Shown here piece by piece: positions 62,984 to 64,000 of a DNA stretch of 64,000 bases; within the stretch, counting starts at the first letter, position 1; each line of letters starts with the position of its first letter. This DNA comes from Vibrio chagasii (GTDB lineage: Bacteria; Pseudomonadota; Gammaproteobacteria; Enterobacterales; Vibrionaceae), in the NCBI RefSeq assembly GCF_024347355.1, contig NZ_AP025465.1:1550001-1614000 (forward strand). Reading direction: 5' to 3'. Position numbers and translations under genes: made by a program. The notes under the pieces are model-generated. The model saw nothing but the letters and a program-made list of their open reading frames with translations. It ran no database searches and was not told the origin of the DNA.

Positions 62984-63136
62984 ACTAGACAGAAAAATTC
63001 CGCATTTTCTCTAGCTCCGCCCCTAGCTGTGATATAAGCCATTGTTATATAATGATTAGATTGCACATAAGGTGTGAACGATAGAAACTAGACAGAATTA
63101 TTCTGCATTTAAATACAGAATTTTTCTGTCTAATAG
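62984..63136. repeat. Three copies of a TAGACAGAA motif left of the cassette
   Basis: ACTAGACAGAA...TTCxGCATTT occurs at 62984-63007 and again at 63088-63111 (21 of 24 identical); an inverted copy lies at about 63115-63136. The second and third copies can pair (TAGACAGAA with TTCTGTCTA) to a stem of 15 of 17. A G8 tract (62973-62980) lies just to the left. The array ends 5 bp before the cassette junction at 63141. Confidence 0.7.
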
Positions 63137-63141
63137 AGCTG

Positions 63142-63694
63142 TTATGCGTCAGGGCTAAAATTGGACTAATAATATGAAGTAATTTCATGGTATGTTTGCC
63201 GCCTAACATCTATTAACGGGAAATTTCATGTTAAATCGTGGCGCATTATTACTCCGATATACTCAAGAAGCAGTGGATTGGCTGAACAAAGTTGATACAA
63301 CTGGAGTTTCTGACTTGACGGTAGAGTCTGCAAATGAAGATCGCACTGTATATTTAGTAAGTAGTGAAGTCGCTGATTCACCTGATACAGTCAAAGAGTG
63401 GGTGAAATTGAACTGCGATGTACTTTTTGAGGGTGAACTGTTTGATTGGTATGTAGACCAATCACTTTGGCCGCAAAAACGTAACTGGGCGTTGTTTCAA
63501 AAGTGGTTCAAAATCGAGTGCCACTCAGTCATTGAAGATACCATGTTAGGCTCTCCGATCGTGGATGAAGACGCATAACAAAGCGTTTAAGACAGATTCC
63601 CAACGCCTGGCATTTTTAGTGCTATCGTTGGGTTTTGTGTTTACGGTGCTGTAGTTAGGTTTTGTGGTAGCGTTGCTCACTACTTAACGCGGCG
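63142..63694 (+). mobile_element. Single integron gene cassette
   Basis: 553-bp unit. Left junction is G|TTATGC (63141-63147). The R'' box of its attC, GCATAAC (63573-63579), is the exact complement of that GTTATGC, so in circular form the cassette would have a perfect attC; in place, the right junction reads G|TTGATA. The mismatch at the right shows that the neighbouring DNA is not a normal cassette. It contains one gene and has a 86-nt leader. No integrase or other attC is seen in the window. Confidence 0.82.
63228..63578 (+). CDS. Conserved hypothetical protein of integron cassette
   Basis: 116 aa. Begins MLNRGALLLRYTQEAVDWLN, has alternating acidic and hydrophobic segments and a conserved-looking LFEGELFDWYVDQSLWPQKR then WALFQKWFKIECHSVIED. 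This resembles a family of small hypothetical proteins common in vibrio cassette arrays and elsewhere in proteobacteria; no catalytic motif or known activity. Its stop codon lies within the R'' box of attC, as is usual for cassettes. Confidence 0.8.
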   Translation: MLNRGALLLRYTQEAVDWLNKVDTTGVSDLTVESANEDRTVYLVSSEVADSPDTVKEWVKLNCDVLFEGELFDWYVDQSLWPQKRNWALFQKWFKIECHSVIEDTMLGSPIVDEDA

Positions 63695-63700
63695 TTGATA
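63573..63700 (+). other. attC recombination site (VCR-like)
   Basis: About 125 bp. Outer box GCATAAC (R'') and GTTGATA (R', imperfect because it spans the junction); inner boxes GCGTTTAAG (63583-63591) and CTTAACGC (63683-63690) pair with one bulged T, as for an extrahelical base. A further inner stem is CCCAACG (63599-63605) with CGTTGGG (63626-63632). Order and length match vibrio repeat (VCR) attC sites. Confidence 0.85.
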
Positions 63701-64000
63701 TGACCCCCACTGTCAATTAAAAACGTAGAAGTTTCTGCTCCCTCATTTCAGAGCCTTTGTTCATTTTGGGATAGTGTTACCGCATAGATGAAGCAAGTAA
63801 TGTCGTCGGTTCTCATGCTGATATACGTGGATTGCTCATCGTTTGATGAGTAGAGCCTACTTTACTTGTTCCGTCGTAGCACCTGTCTTCAGTCTATGCT
63901 CGTGGTTCAATACAGCCGAAGCTATATTGCCGTCCTAACGCCGTCGGTGTTTGTGCCACTCCCCATTCACCGTTGCTTGGATATTATTGCGAAGAAGAAA
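63701..64000. other. Right-end 300 bp, nothing recognised
   Basis: No open frame of note on either strand, no attC and no terminator. The sequence immediately after the cassette (ATGACCCCCACTGTC) has the look of an insertion-sequence end, but no transposase is seen before the window stops. Possibly a decayed element. Confidence 0.4.

Noticed and set aside
63698..64000. Insertion-sequence end or group II intron at the right edge
   Set aside because: TGACCCCCACTGTC resembles an IS end, but no partner repeat, transposase or reverse transcriptase is in view.
1..64000. CRISPR arrays, tRNA or rRNA genes, toxin-antitoxin or phage-defence modules
   Set aside because: No regularly spaced repeats, cloverleaf sequences or recognisable module proteins were seen; sbcDC and the methyltransferases are ordinary chromosomal genes.

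Overview
The window reads as a chromosomal segment of a marine Vibrio, probably of the Splendidus clade and plausibly from chromosome 2. The evidence is family-level protein resemblance, a 13-gene Flp/Tad pilus locus in the usual flp-tadV-rcpCAB-tadZABCDEFG order, a chitin-utilisation gene, a glpTQ pair, a cryptochrome/photolyase operon, REP-like palindromes of Vibrio type, and an integron cassette with a Vibrio-type attC at the right end. No rRNA, tRNA or CRISPR array was recognised.

Layout. 1-13.3 kb: a LysR regulator divergent from a complete tad/rcp operon that ends in an OmpA-like gene. 13.4-18.7 kb: a diguanylate cyclase, an IS4-family element inserted exactly in a terminator hairpin, a purA paralogue, and the first copy of an IS110-family element. 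18.9-30.6 kb: LysR, a DmeF-type metal exporter with its own MarR regulator, a chemoreceptor, a DHH phosphoesterase, a multidomain GH18 chitinase, a TonB-dependent receptor and a methyltransferase. 30.7-44.6 kb: a PAS-GGEEF gene broken by one amber codon, an acetyltransferase, a secreted subtilase, a secreted sphingomyelinase-like enzyme, argO, a GST, an outer-membrane barrel, sbcDC and a DUF2256 protein. 44.6-46.0 kb: the second IS110-family copy, inverted relative to the first. 46.0-50.3 kb: a light-response operon (cryptochrome DASH, iron-sulfur photolyase, SDR) behind a promoter resembling ECF sigma-E/ChrR promoters, and uspA. 50.5-63 kb: small chromosomal genes (PcfJ-like protein, zinc-ribbon proteins, acetyltransferases, glpTQ, ASCH, hydroxyacid dehydrogenase, HAD, methyltransferases, NUDIX, rsuA, hexapeptide acyltransferase). 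63.1-63.7 kb: one gene cassette with attC and no integrase in view.

How the genes work together. The tad genes are stop-start overlapped almost throughout and form one surface-adhesion machine; a perfect 25-bp palindrome and a G8 tract lie between the LysR gene and flp and may set its expression. The CDF exporter and MarR gene share a promoter whose spacer carries a palindromic operator, an apparent autoregulated metal-resistance switch. The photolyase genes are translationally coupled. Chitinase, TonB receptor, subtilase and sphingomyelinase form a loose group of envelope or secreted proteins for nutrient capture or host interaction.

The most interesting material is in mobile and regulatory DNA: the IS4 element in a terminator, the two IS110 copies with a likely bridge-RNA region and REP targets, the lone cassette whose borders can be reconstructed to the base, and the nonsense codon immediately before a GGEEF active site. 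No clearly new multi-gene system was found; the PcfJ-like/zinc-ribbon pair is the least explained protein-coding unit.
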